This document shows positions 25,790 through 38,000 of a stretch of DNA of 64,000 nucleotides, one piece after another. Every line of letters starts with the position of its first letter. The first letter of the stretch is position 1. The notes below the pieces were generated by a model. That model had not been told where the DNA came from. It saw nothing but the letters and a program-made list of their open reading frames with translations, and ran no database searches. Position numbers and translations under genes: made by a program. This DNA comes from Onchocerca volvulus (Eukaryota > Nematoda > Chromadorea > Rhabditida > Onchocercidae), in contig HG738136.1 of assembly GCA_000499405.2 (NCBI GenBank), positions 2,210,646 through 2,274,645 of the forward strand, read 5' to 3'.

Positions 25790-26410
25790 AGATAATAAGT
25801 AATTAAATAATTAAGCATATAAAATAACCAAGTTCCAAGCAATCAAACATTGAAGTAATCAAATATTCAAGCACATAAGTAGATAAGTACTCAAATAAGT
25901 CGAATATTGAAGTAATCGGATCGATCAACTACGTAATTACTCAAGTAATCATGTACTCACTCAGTCCAGCAAATGTGTATTTAAATATTCAAATAATCAA
26001 GCAACCGAAGTACACAAAATATTCAAGTATTCGAATAACCTAACATTAGGTAAACGGATATTCGACTATTCGGTTATTCAGCATCCAGTTATACAAATGC
26101 ACAAATAATCGAGTTATCGAATATCCAATAATTATGAGGCCAGTATTCGAATAATCAATTATTTCGATATGTATTTATGTATTCAGATATTTGAGTAATC
26201 AAATCTTAAATTTATCGAATACTTAAATAATCAGTTATATAAGTACTCAAACAAGCAATTAATCGAATGTTCGGGTAATTATGTAATCTGATATTTGAGT
26301 AATCAATTACACAATTATAAAGTCATCATGTATTCAATCCAAGTTGAATATGTCTAGGTAATTAGGCATTCGGATAATTAAGCATGAAAGTAATCAAGTA
26401 ATCGATATAA
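25790..26410. repeat. Degenerate satellite of short AAGTAATC/ATTCAAGT words
   Basis: For about 600 bases the sequence is a chain of variants of AAGTAATC, AATATTCAAG, AAGTACTCAA and TAATCGAATATTC. A TAATC or ATTC word recurs roughly every 8-12 bases but no clean period. A shorter relative is at 17560-17660. No open frame explains it. Confidence 0.65.
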
Positions 26411-26823
26411 GGGACTGCATTGTATTTGTAAATTGTGAATTTTAAAAAGCTATAAAATTATCTTCCAAATATGAAGTTGGGGACGGTTCATCAATTAAAT
26501 TTATCATCAATCTTCTAATAAGTTTGGATTGCAGAAGTAGAGAAATGTTTTTCAAAATTCAAGAAAACCACCTGTTACATCCTTTATTTTGTTAAAAATA
26601 TAATGTTCAATGCTATTAATTGTCACTATTTTCCAAATTATAATTATTACGATAATGAAAGCAAGATTTTGAAAAGCATTGAGAATGTTGAGTTCTATAC
26701 ATCTTATCAGTGCTTCATCAATATAAAATGATAACGTTGACCATATGTATAAGCGAATAAACAATGTCTTACTTTTGTTTAAATTAAATAGAAATTCAAG
26801 ATAACTTCTCGTCAAAGCATCAA

Positions 26824-29800
26824 ATGGCAATAAATTATTGTGAATGTTGCACATTATCCCGATTTTTTTTAATTTTCGGAATCATTTTCATAACTATTTC
26901 ACTTCTTTTATGGACTATATTTGCTCCATTATTCAGTGCTATCCTAATTTCAGTAAGTTTGTTTTTCATCAAAAAAAAAAAAAAAAAAAAAAGCAAAATA
27001 TTTTTAACTAATGGTAAAATAATTGGTATACAACATTACTTCGCATTTTAATTGAATAAATAAAACAAAGCGCATTCTAGAATAGATAGGAAAAATATTT
27101 AAAAAAAAAAAAAACACATTGAATGAGATAAATAAGCGTGATAAAGCTGGAATACTATTTCGACGATATAATCCTACATAAATATTGTTCTTATTTGTTA
27201 AGTTTTGAATTCTTTTAATTTTATTCGGAAATCCCAGTTTTCTTTTTATGTTATAATTAGGATTGAGACGAATTCTTCTGTAAAAAATTCTATTTATTGA
27301 CGGAAGTGTGATTCTGCGCAACAAACAGCCAGTAGAGAATATCGAATATCCAAGCAAGCTGATCGATGGGTTATTTTTTCCTTTGTCGCTCTTAGAGGAT
27401 ACCGTCTCAACTGAATTGTCGCCTCGCTGTTATGGTGCGTCCACCAATGAAGGTGCGATAACTGACTTCGCCTCCAAAGTCCTAACCTTTTAATATGGCT
27501 TCAGAACTCCTTCCCTTACTTGATCTCCAACGTGCCATCTCATGATTGGTTAATTTCATTTTGTACACCTATGAATCGAAACATTTTGGCGGTGAACATG
27601 CTCGTCATTTTGGCGGGAAACATGTTTATTGGCTTGTTGATCCATTTGAAACTATTTTCGTGCTTCTTGACTTTTAACAATCGTTGTTCATATTAATTGT
27701 TGTGGCATTTTTGTTTATTGTAATTTCATTCTTTGATTTTGCTAACGTCTTCCCGCTATTTGACCTTTTGACATTCCTATATACATCAAATTATATGCTC
27801 TCGAATTTTTCCAACGATTTATGTCATTATTTCCCTGTGGTTTCTTTTTTTTTGCTATAATCCCGAGAAATATTTTTCTTTAAGTTCTATTGAATTAATT
27901 ATGCCAGAACGCTACATGTCTAATTATATTTGCTAAATTGAGCGGAAATAATTAGTTATGAATGCAAAAACTACAAATTTTAAACATCAATGGAATAATT
28001 GAAATCAGGAAAGATATAAAAATTCATCTTTCAAAAATTCAGTTAAATTAGCAATATTATTTTGTGGTCCATAAAAGAAAAAAATTCTCATTGTTCAGGA
28101 AATGTCCTTTGGAGAATTTAGAATGGAACTGAACCGAGAAGCATTCATTTACCAAACTTTTAATTATTGAAAAATAATGTAATAAAATAAAAAGAATAGA
28201 AATTAATATATCTAATTAGTAAGTAAAAATAAATATGTCCAAAAATTTTCTTCGTAATTTGATCAATCGATATTCTAATACAAAATTCTATTTAGAATAT
28301 GGTATTAACAGTTTCTGAAGATGGTCAATTATCACATTCCAGCATTTTGTGGTCTAAACCACCTTTAAATATCACGATGTCTGTCAGTTTCTTCAACATT
28401 TCTAATAGCGAACAGGTTTTAAATCTTTTCTAATAAATTAACCAACTCATTGAATGAAATACTTTCTGCTAATTAATTATTCTTTTTCCCCAATAATTGA
28501 TCATCCCGATAATTAATTGGTCTCGAAGGAAACGCCGGAATTATTATTATATTTAGGACAAGAAATAACCAAAAATTTGCACGTATTGTATTTGTATTAA
28601 GTTGCGTGGGTATGCATACAGGTAGATTACTGTGAATGTAGAAATACGTGGTGTGTTTATATCTGAAATAAATATGTGAATTATGTTCTCTGAATAAATA
28701 TATTCAATGAAATAGAAAAAAAACTAGATTTTCAAGAAAAAGACCAATTTGGATATAAAGAGCAATAAACTTTCTGCCACATGTTTTCATTTTTGAAATT
28801 TTCCTGCATTAGATAGGTTTGTCAATCTTCTAGGCTACCCAAAAAATTACTTTCGCCCCATTTTTCCCCGCATCTTTGACAATTTATTTTTGCCATATGA
28901 AAATATGAAAACAAATCAAATCCATTTTTGAATTTCATATAACTAATTTGCTTTCCAACAAATTGCAGATTCAATATTATGCAGCAAAACCAAATGTTAC
29001 CGAAAAAGGACCTTTTTCTTTTCGGTATGTGCTATTTCAATTTTCGAATTATTTACTGATTTATCAGGATGACATAATTTTTTTATAATTCATGTTAACT
29101 GTGATCTTGCTTGCACAATCTTTGACAACATCAACTGTAAAGTCTATCTATACTCGGGACTGCATTCAGAATCTCGCTAGATCAATTTGAATTTGTTTTA
29201 AACAACTGACATTCTGAATTACTAATTTTTCAGAATGACAGAAAGAAAGAAAGATTTAAAGTTTAGCAATGATGGCAACACAGTTTATTACAAAAGTTAT
29301 AAACAGTATTTCTATGAGCCCAACAGGTCATGTCCCTTATGTCACAATAATCCAGAATTGATAATTCCAAATGTCGCAGCAATGGTATTCTATTTCCTTC
29401 TTACTTATCAATTCCATTGATTTCGTCCTGATTTATCAATTTCAATTTCTACTGTTCGAGAAAATTGAACAATTGTGATACCATTTCCCAAAAGTTCCTT
29501 TGTAATTTTTATAAATTATGCAATATTTGAAATTATGAATGATTCTTAAATCTATAATTATTATCATTCGTTGGAAATGGTGGAATTTTAAAAGAATCTG
29601 AAAAGTTTTTTAATATTTAAAATTTTGAGTGATAATTGATTATCCCATATATGAGCATTATATTTATTCAACGAAGTTATTAATTTAATTTATTTTTCAA
29701 TCTTAAATAAATTGGATAAAAAATAACCCATCCTGTTTCGTTTTCTTTTTTTTTTTTTTTTTTTGGATCAGTGAAAAATTGAAATGCATATTTCAGGGGG

Positions 29801-32800
29801 CAGTAACTTATATGATTCAGCAAGAAGAATGTGGTTCGACTTGTCGCCTGATAATTGATATTGGATTACTTCTTATGGGAGAGTATCCTTTACGGTGGGA
29901 ATATATTTGCCTTAAAAATGAATTAAATTTATACAAATTTCAGCTTTCAAACAAAAAAGTGTCAGATTATACGTTATTTCAATTTTTTTTAACTGATTAA
30001 AATAGTCTATTAAATTAAAAATTGAACAAATAGCTAATTTAGATACTGAAAGTGAATTTCGATTTTCAAGCGAGGAACTCCAGATCATATATTATTTCAG
30101 TTTTTTAATTACATTCATTAAATAAAATACTGAACAGTTTAGAAGATTATGGCCATTCAATGTAAATTTCAGTTTTCAAACGAAAAACACGAAATCATAT
30201 GTTATTTTTTTAATTATTAAGAATATTAGCTCTTTTAAGAAATAGATTCATCAAATTAAATAGCTAATTTAGAAAACTAAGGCCATTAAATGTCATATAT
30301 TATGGATACGATGATCCATTACTTTCGTTCGTCAATTCACCTTTTTACAAATATCTTGGCGATACATTTAATAATGGTAGACCTATTATTCCACTCAAAA
30401 TTCCACAAGTATGTTTCGCTTCTTTAATAACTTGCATATATCGAAAATTAATCGAAAATTTTAAGAAAAAAAGAATCAGTTCGTCGAAATGTTTACTTTA
30501 CATTTCATTTGCTTAAAATGAACGTTTAAATATTCACAATTGGAGAATCAAGTAGTTCAATTTTAAAATGATTAACTTCCTCATTTGTAAAATATCTCTT
30601 TATTTTTTTACGAGACCATGAAGAAAATTTCTTTTAATTTAATTAATTTTCCCTTCTTCTAATGGTGACTTTTTTGAATGTTACGAAAATTTGTGCCGAA
30701 AATTCATATTATATTAAGTTGACATATTTCAGCTTAACGATTCCAATGATGAAGATTACATTATTGAAACGGGTAGAAAGGATATCAATTTAATTGGAAC
30801 AATTCAGAATTGGGCTGGATCTGACCTTTTGCCATTATCATGGTGGCAAACTGAGCAAGCGCGAATGATCAATGGAACTGGTTCCTGTCTTTGATTTTCG
30901 AAATTTATTCTTTAAAACTACTGAATTTCCTAAATTTGCAAAATGTAATTGAAAATTATCAATTTATAGCACATAAAAAAGAAGTCTTGAATGATTCATT
31001 TTGTTTAAATTCTAGGAGGTGAAAAATGGAATTTTTTCGATTAAAGATATAATGAAAACAGCGAAATCTATTTTGCAGGAAAATTTACACATTTGAAACA
31101 GATTTTTTTACAAGAAAAAAAAAGTTATATGAAACACTTTCAAATTTCAGATACCGGAAGTTTCGCACCGATGCATTTGACGCCTAACAGTATTCTTCCT
31201 TTTTTCCATTCATTTTTATGTCGGTAAGGTCAACAACATTAGCATTTGTCTCAATTTTGAAAGAACTTTAAAGTAAACAAATTCGCATAAAATTTACAAT
31301 TAAATTTACGAAAAAATGCAGAAAATCGTCGTATTATTTTTCAGATCGTTTACCGCAGTATTTTCTAAGAAATCGACTTACAAAGGAATGAAAACTATAG
31401 AATTTGTAGTTCCAAAGGAAGAATTTAATACCGTCAGCAATAAGTATAGTGGTTTTCGATATCGCAATCACGAAAAAATCAAATATTTTCCGGAATGGAA
31501 TCCATGCTCAAAGTAGGAAACAATCTGCATCTTTAATTCAGTGAATTCGATATGTTTGAAAATACAAGTTTTGGAATGAAAAGTTTGAAAAAGACAATCA
31601 GAAATCTTACAAAAGTTTATATCTGCATGAAATTTTAACATTTAATTATTCAATACAAAAAATGAGCATCACTCATTTAGAAATTGTGGTTTCGTTCCAT
31701 CTCCAAAAAACCATTTCAAATCAATTCAATGACTCATTTAATATTTAATTATTATCCGCTGCTTAATTACGTCAAATTAAAAACAAATTTCAGGACGAAA
31801 AGAAACAATGATTTCATTTCATGCTCAAATGCAAGCATTGATTGTACATTAGAGGAGAATTTATGTCATGACTGTTGTAAAGGAAGTTACATAGACGGAA
31901 CCTACCTGTTACCACCGGGAATGTTCCCACTTGTTTGTTTTCCAGGTAACTTATTTCCCTTTTTAAAATAGAGGTGATCTTTATTGTCAAACTGCTTCAA
32001 CAAATTTGGACTTACGGTGTTTCTTGATTTCACCATTGGATATTTTCTATTTTTTGCAATCTTCAAAACAATCATATGTTCCAATTTTGGAACTCTTTGT
32101 TGGGTAAAAAAAATCTGATAGTTTGTAATTTAGTTTTTAGTTTTTGGATTGAAGATCTTCTTGTTGTTGTGACTTAGCTAGAACAACAATAGACCTCATT
32201 TAGTTTCTGTGATATTATACAAATATCGCGCTTATATAATGATAAGGATTAAACGAAGAATATACGGTAAATAATAAAGAGTACTGACAGTCGTTTGAAT
32301 TCTCACCGTATTGTCGTATTTTTCTTTTTGTGAATGCTGTTGCTCTTACTGAATTATTGCTTGTCGAAAAGTCTTCGAAATTAGATTCGAATTGAACTGC
32401 TTTTGATACTGATCTTGAAGATACTACTCCCGCTAACTCGAAAGCTCCTTCTTATACGGATAATCCCTGTATCGATAGCGGACAGAGGCTTACAACACAA
32501 TCATACAAACGGTTGGTTATCAGGACAAAAGATAAAAGATGGACAATGTTCACAATAAACAATGCCCTTCAGTTCTTGTAACATTCCTGACAGTTAAAAT
32601 CTCAACATTCCACACGATTTGCACGTAAGCTCTGTTAGAAGATCAGAAGATGAGAGAGAACAAAGATCTTTGTGCTGAGATATGAATGAATGAATCACTT
32701 GTTTGAGAAATATTACAAATTTCGTCTATACAGAATGCTTGGATGATTATTTCATATTTATATTATAAAAATTTTTAATGTCATTTGCATATTCATCTCG

Positions 32801-33791
32801 CTAGTTTATCCTTTCTTGCATGAAGATTGAAATTATATTATCTTTTAAATCTAATAAAAAATTAAAGTATATTTAAAATTTGATATTAAGTTGTATTCAA
32901 AATTTTGCTTTGAAATTTTTAAAGTTGAATTATCTTTGGTGTAAATTCAACTAAATAATACATGTATAATTGGTTTATTTTAGGCAAAAATGAGACATTA
33001 CCATTATCAGCTATAATATCACCACCTTACTTTTCTTATTCCCCGAAAGAAGTTATTGATTCGGTGATAGGTTTCCCACGATTAAACATTAAACCTTCAG
33101 CATTTACATTTATTCGAGAATCGGTACGTTTGAGATTCCTTCGAATTTTTTGCAGATCTCAATCGACGAATAGTCACTATACTGCTTCAAAGAAATGAAA
33201 TTTATTCATAAAAATGTAAAATTAATGAAATTTTTTAACATTCCTTTTGCAGTTTACGGGATTATTAATGCAACTTGATATTCAACTGATGATATCATTT
33301 CCTATGTTTCGAACGAATGCATCAACGTAAGTTATCCTTTTTTTTTTTTTGGTTGGAAATATCATTCAAAAATAAATCATTTTTCTAATTACTACAGTTT
33401 CCACAATTAAAGTTTAGAATTGTGAACCTGTTAAATTAATTTCAAAATTTCATCAATACAATAAACAACTAATATATTTGAAATTTTAAAATTTTAAATT
33501 AGTAAAAATTACATGCCATTTATTTTTTTTTTCCCATCAATATTACTTTTTAGGATTGCAACTCGATTGCCGACCTTAATGATGCCGATGATATTGATTC
33601 GAGTGCATGGTGAACTTTGTGATGATCTCGTCAAGAAGCTTTTTATCGGTTTAGTATCAATTCCGAAATATGTTGGGCGGATACAAATTATCTTCGCCGT
33701 TTTGGGAATTTGTTTTTTAATGGGATACTATATTTTTTGTTTGATACGACATTCGCGAAAGTTTAAACAGACTTTAATAATAAAACATTAA
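26824..33791 (+). CDS. CD36 / scavenger receptor class B family protein ('gene G')
   Basis: Thirteen exons: 26824-26952, 28296-28415, 28969-29024, 29234-29384, 29797-29882, 30273-30408, 30733-30880, 31151-31223, 31345-31512, 31794-31945, 32984-33123, 33253-33326, 33554-33791; 556 residues. Topology is the CD36 one: N-terminal membrane helix (residues 13-35) after a Cys-rich cytoplasmic end (NYCECC), large glycosylated ectodomain, and a second helix near residues 522-545 with a basic tail. Family motifs seen are TEKGPFSFR, YEPNRSC...IIPNV, YGYDDPLLSF, TIQNWAG, INGTDTGSF.P, a cysteine cluster (CHDCCKG) and SPPYFSY. Members bind lipids, lipoproteins or apoptotic cells at the plasma or lysosomal membrane; C. 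elegans has several (scav genes). The exon 5 donor is uncertain (29882 or 29894, both same phase) because the following intron is a tandem repeat. Exon 1 to exon 2 is separated by a 1.3-kb intron. Confidence 0.93.
27560..27700 (-). repeat. Dispersed repeat, copy 2, inside CD36 intron 1
   Basis: Reverse complement of the element at 25205-25310, with GGCGG(T/G)(G/A)AACATG written twice on the plus strand. It and copy 1 face each other around CD36 exon 1. Confidence 0.6.
29935..30290 (+). repeat. Tandem repeat spanning CD36 intron 5 and the exon 6 acceptor
   Basis: Three units of about 110-120 bases, each with TTTCAGTTTTCAAACGAAAAA-like and TAGCTAATTTAGA-like parts. The last unit provides the acceptor used for exon 6 (TTTAG at 30272). 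The middle unit has TTTAGAAGATTATGGCCATTCAAT, an earlier look-alike of the exon 6 start. Confidence 0.7.
32165..32497 (+). mobile_element. Possible solo LTR in CD36 intron 10
   Basis: A less AT-rich 333-base block begins TGTTGTGAC and ends CTTACAACA, so its ends are 6-bp inverted repeats TGTTGT...ACAACA. Inside are a TATATAA element (about 32234-32240) and an AATAAA-like signal (about 32274-32279) in plus orientation, as in a retrotransposon LTR. No clear target-site duplication, primer-binding site or retroviral coding sequence was found, so the call is tentative. Confidence 0.3.
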
Positions 33792-33811
33792 ATATAACGA
33801 TCAAATGATTG

Positions 33812-33817
33812 AATAAA
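33812..33817 (+). promoter_or_regulatory. Polyadenylation signal of CD36 gene
   Basis: AATAAA occurs 20 bases after the TAA stop of the last exon. The 3' untranslated region would be very short. Confidence 0.6.
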
Positions 33818-35019
33818 TTTAGTTTTTCCTTTTTTCATTTTTAGCCAATTCGTTTTACTAAGTTTTAGTTTTATGCAGGTTTTTTTTTTTTCTTCCATTT
33901 AATTTTGTCAGGAATCTTGAAAATACTTTTCCTTTTTGGGAATTGAGATTATTTTAAATTTGAATTGATATTGATCAGCCAGTTTTTCGAGAATAAGCAT
34001 TGGCATATAGAACAAAGTTTGAATCAAAACAATTTTAATTTATCTTTTTCGATATAAATTATCAGTCAAAATAACTGCCGACATTGTATTGCAAGTAAGA
34101 TAGTATAGGTTGAGAATCCATTTGACAATGCTTTAGGATTTAGTTAATTTGCATAATTCTTATCTTTCATCTTTTGAATCCGAAAATTAAAAAAAGTCGT
34201 TACAAATCGATTCGACGCAAAATACTGTGAATAACTATCCTGGATGATGCAAATCTTCATGCCATAAATGAATATTTTAAAAACTTTTATATCTTCACGT
34301 AATAAAAAAATTCCACTTTATGCGTCATGTAAGTAAGACGTATGAATTCTATTTGATACTTCACGTGAGTAAGCTGCATGCATTTATGAAAATTATGCAT
34401 TATTACTGTTATTGATAGTGAAAGCTTTTGAATAAAGCAGAATGCAAATAATATATCCTAAGTAAACGTAAGAAAGACGTTATTACAAATTGATAAGAGT
34501 CAAAAAAGTGGTTTTTTACACGTCATTTCCGTCTATTAATAGATTTGAATTATCAACAAATGAACAAAAAAATTAAAAAAAAAAAATTCTGTCTGAAATA
34601 TTTTTTTTCAAAATCTTTTAAATTAAAAATTCCATTTTAATTTTTTCACGAATCAATTTAAAAAAATATCGAGTAAACAATAATTGTATGCATTTGTTTT
34701 ATGTGAAACTATGATTCATAAATAATTATAAAGCCTAAATTGAAGTAAAAAACCGATCAGCAATGGGTCTAGCATGAAAATTTTGCTAACATCTGTAATG
34801 AGAATTAGATCGATTTAAAAAATATTTCAATTTTTCTAATAAATTGTACACTAATAAAAATATATTATAATTGATTTAGAAAACGAGAATTCGATTAAAA
34901 CTCGGAAAGTTTCAAAATATTTTAATTTGAATTTTATAAAGCAAAATTAGCTTAAAAATTTTCTGAAAAAAAAAAGTATCAGAACTGATTTTTGATTCAC
35001 TACTGAAATTTATAGTAAA
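33818..35019. other. Convergent intergenic region
   Basis: Lies between the 3' ends of the CD36 gene (plus) and the CCP gene (minus). AT-rich, no exon or ordered repeat recognised. Confidence 0.5.
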
Positions 35020-38000
35020 TTATGAGTGCACGTTGAAATTACGGAAATTATCATCTGGTGGAATGCAAATTCCGAAACCACCATTTGGTGTCCAACCATT
35101 CTCGTCGCAAATCAATGTTGCTTCGCCTTTCAACCTAAATCCTTTATTACATATCATTACAGCCGTGGTACCTACTTGATAATCCTTTGTGTAGTTGTTG
35201 TAAATGTAGTAAACCTGAAATAATATTATTTTGCATCACTAATCATTTCAATATTTATCGCAGCGAGATATCAGTCTTGTAAGTTTTTTTACGCTAAATC
35301 TTTATAAAGATATTATATTTTTATTTTTTATTTTTCGATTGACTATAATTATGGGAGAAAAATTAATTTCATAGACTTTTCTGTAATATTGAATTAGATC
35401 GGATTTCAGAATTTCAAAAAAAACTGAAAATTGCAAAAATTACGATAAAAATAATTTCAATATTTCAATGGAAAAAGGAATAAAAAAAATTCGTGAAAAA
35501 ATATACCTTTCCATTTGGTGGAAAATTGAGCGGTTTACAGGAATCAATAATTTTGGTTTCAATTATAGGTTGACAAATTCCAACCGGTGGTACCCAAAAA
35601 CCATCTTTACAATATGTCAATTGTTTACCATTAATTATATAACCATCATTACATTGTAATTTTGCGATAGTACCATTGTTATACCATTTAGTGTTATTAT
35701 TACCTTCATATATTATCTACAATTAGGATTCTCTAAAATAAGCTTAAAATAGAAAAAACAAACAAAAATTAGCCTAAGCTTTATTTGGTCTTAAATTAGC
35801 CTTAATTCAAAGTACCGAATTACATATTAGAATTAAAGAAAAGATGTAAAAAAGAAAAATTGATTGATTAAATCTAATTTTTTTTAGCTTTTTTAACCGA
35901 ACTTTTTTTTATTTTTAATTTATTTAAATTTAATAAAATTAACCATTCCATTTGCATATGTAGCGGATATTTCAGAACATACACCATGTGGTTTGTTTAC
36001 ATGCCTAATTTGTTGCATTTGTTGTTGTTCTTTTTGGACATCAGGTTGACAGCTACCAACACCTGGCCAAGGTGACCAAATGCCACCTTGACAAGAAGAT
36101 ATCGATCGTCCCAATAATACATATCCATCATCACAAACCAAATTTGCTACTGTACCAGGTTCGTACATTTTATTTCTACTTCCATTGCTATAGTATATCT
36201 GAAATTTTTTTTTAAATTTGATTTCTACAAAATTTGTATGAATAAAAAAAGTAAGTTTTTTAACAACTAACTATATACAGGTAAAATAACATAGGCAAAT
36301 ACCATAAATTTAAGAATAGGGGGATAAAATTTTTTGAATAAATATTAGTTATAAATTAAGAAACAATAAATAAATATTAATTGTTAGTATTACAGTTAAT
36401 TAATTACATTAAAAAATTATCTTCAAAACAAACAAGCACCAATTATTAATGAAACAGTTAATTAATTACATTAAGAGGAGGTTTTTAAAATAAATATTAA
36501 TTACATATAATGATGATATTTCCATCATATTCGAAACCATAAAAAAATTCCTGTGTTAACTTAAATGCTATTTGTTTTTAGCCTAGATTTCTGTTTTTAC
36601 CTATTTATAAAACTGTTGAAAAAAAATATTTTAAAATTTTTTGAAATGTTTTTGAAATTTAAAATCCAAAAAAAAAATTAGCATAAATTTATACTTTTCC
36701 ATTAGAAACTGGTGGAGAAGCAGAACAATCAACTGATGATAAATGAGTTCGTCTTAATTCAGTCCTTATTTGTCCTTTATCAGCAACTGCAATAACAAAT
36801 AAACGTCAAAAATTACGTGAGGAGAAAAATACGTGAAAGACAACTATAAGTTAAGCATAAGAATGAAAATAGCTAATGTGTAAGGCGTTTTAAATTTTTT
36901 AGTAATTAGTAAAATTTAAAAACTAAATATGTACGTATGCAGATGTAAGTGTGAAATGAAAGTTTTAGATAAGCAAGAGGCGGGAAAAAAAAAAGCCAGG
37001 ATTCTGAAAACGTGCACAAATTATCTGACCTTTCAATAGATCGTTTAAATATCACAAGAAATCAAAATTTAAAGATGAAACTTATCACTCTCGAAGTATA
37101 ATTAAAATTTTTCTATCTTCATGCCAAAAAAGAACCATTGTTTTCTTCGCAATTTCTTCGAATTTAAATTCTAATTTAAATTTTTGTAATCTTCAAAAAA
37201 AAAACATATCATTGATAAAATTGAAAACCTGTTTAATTCAGAACCTTTTAAATCATCTATTAGCATTTTGTAAATGTCATATTTACATTTCTAGTTAATA
37301 TGATGAAATTATTTCTGTTCGATCCAATTTGAAAGAAAAATCGACGATTTATCGCACATTTATTAAATGAATTTCATTTATTGCACGGAAAATAAACAAA
37401 TCTAAAAAAATCAATAAATCAATCAGATTCTTCCAGGTATGCAGTCATTTACATACCATTTATTGAACATTGGCCAAGCATCGGAGGATTCCATGATCCA
37501 TTGATACAAGTTGATAACATTATTCCGATCGGGATTGTATCACTATTACAAATTAATGTTGCTGTTGTTCCACTGTCATATGGTGGTAATATATTTCCCT
37601 GAATAAAACTTGGCTTGAAAAGTCAACCGAAAAATTGCCTAGTTATTTGGAAAAACTGAAAAACTGTCTCATGTATTCAGTTTTTAAATAGTCTTATTCT
37701 TCTACTTGCCAATATTTGATAGAAATTTTTTAATTTTATCAAGCATTTCCCTAAATGGTCATTTTTAAAATTTTGCTCAAAATTTATTCGAAAATATTGC
37801 TCGGAAAACAACTGCAACATAATAAATTTTAAATAGTCTTATGTAATCCTTCTTGGCTAAAATCTGAATGAAATTCGAAATTTTATTAAATACATAATAT
37901 GCATGACCTATAATATAACTTTATTCTTTTTGGCCAATATTTGAAAAGTCATTTTAAAATTTTATTCAGAAGTTAACCCACGAAAATTTGCCCGGAAAGC

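Larger units (their letters stand above)
27004..31168 (+). repeat. Left arm of inverted segmental duplication (gene G part)
   Basis: Sequence from just after exon 1 to within exon 8 of gene G is repeated, inverted, at 53553-57116. Homology runs through introns as well as exons, so this is a DNA-level duplication, not retroposition. A piece of exon 1 is also recognisable at 57140-57175 in the copy. Confidence 0.88.

Noticed and set aside
26824..33791. CDC50/LEM3 family as an alternative identity of gene G (two membrane ends, large ectodomain)
   Set aside because: Motifs GPFSFR, YGYDDPLL, INGTDTGSF.P and the cysteine cluster are those of the CD36 family.
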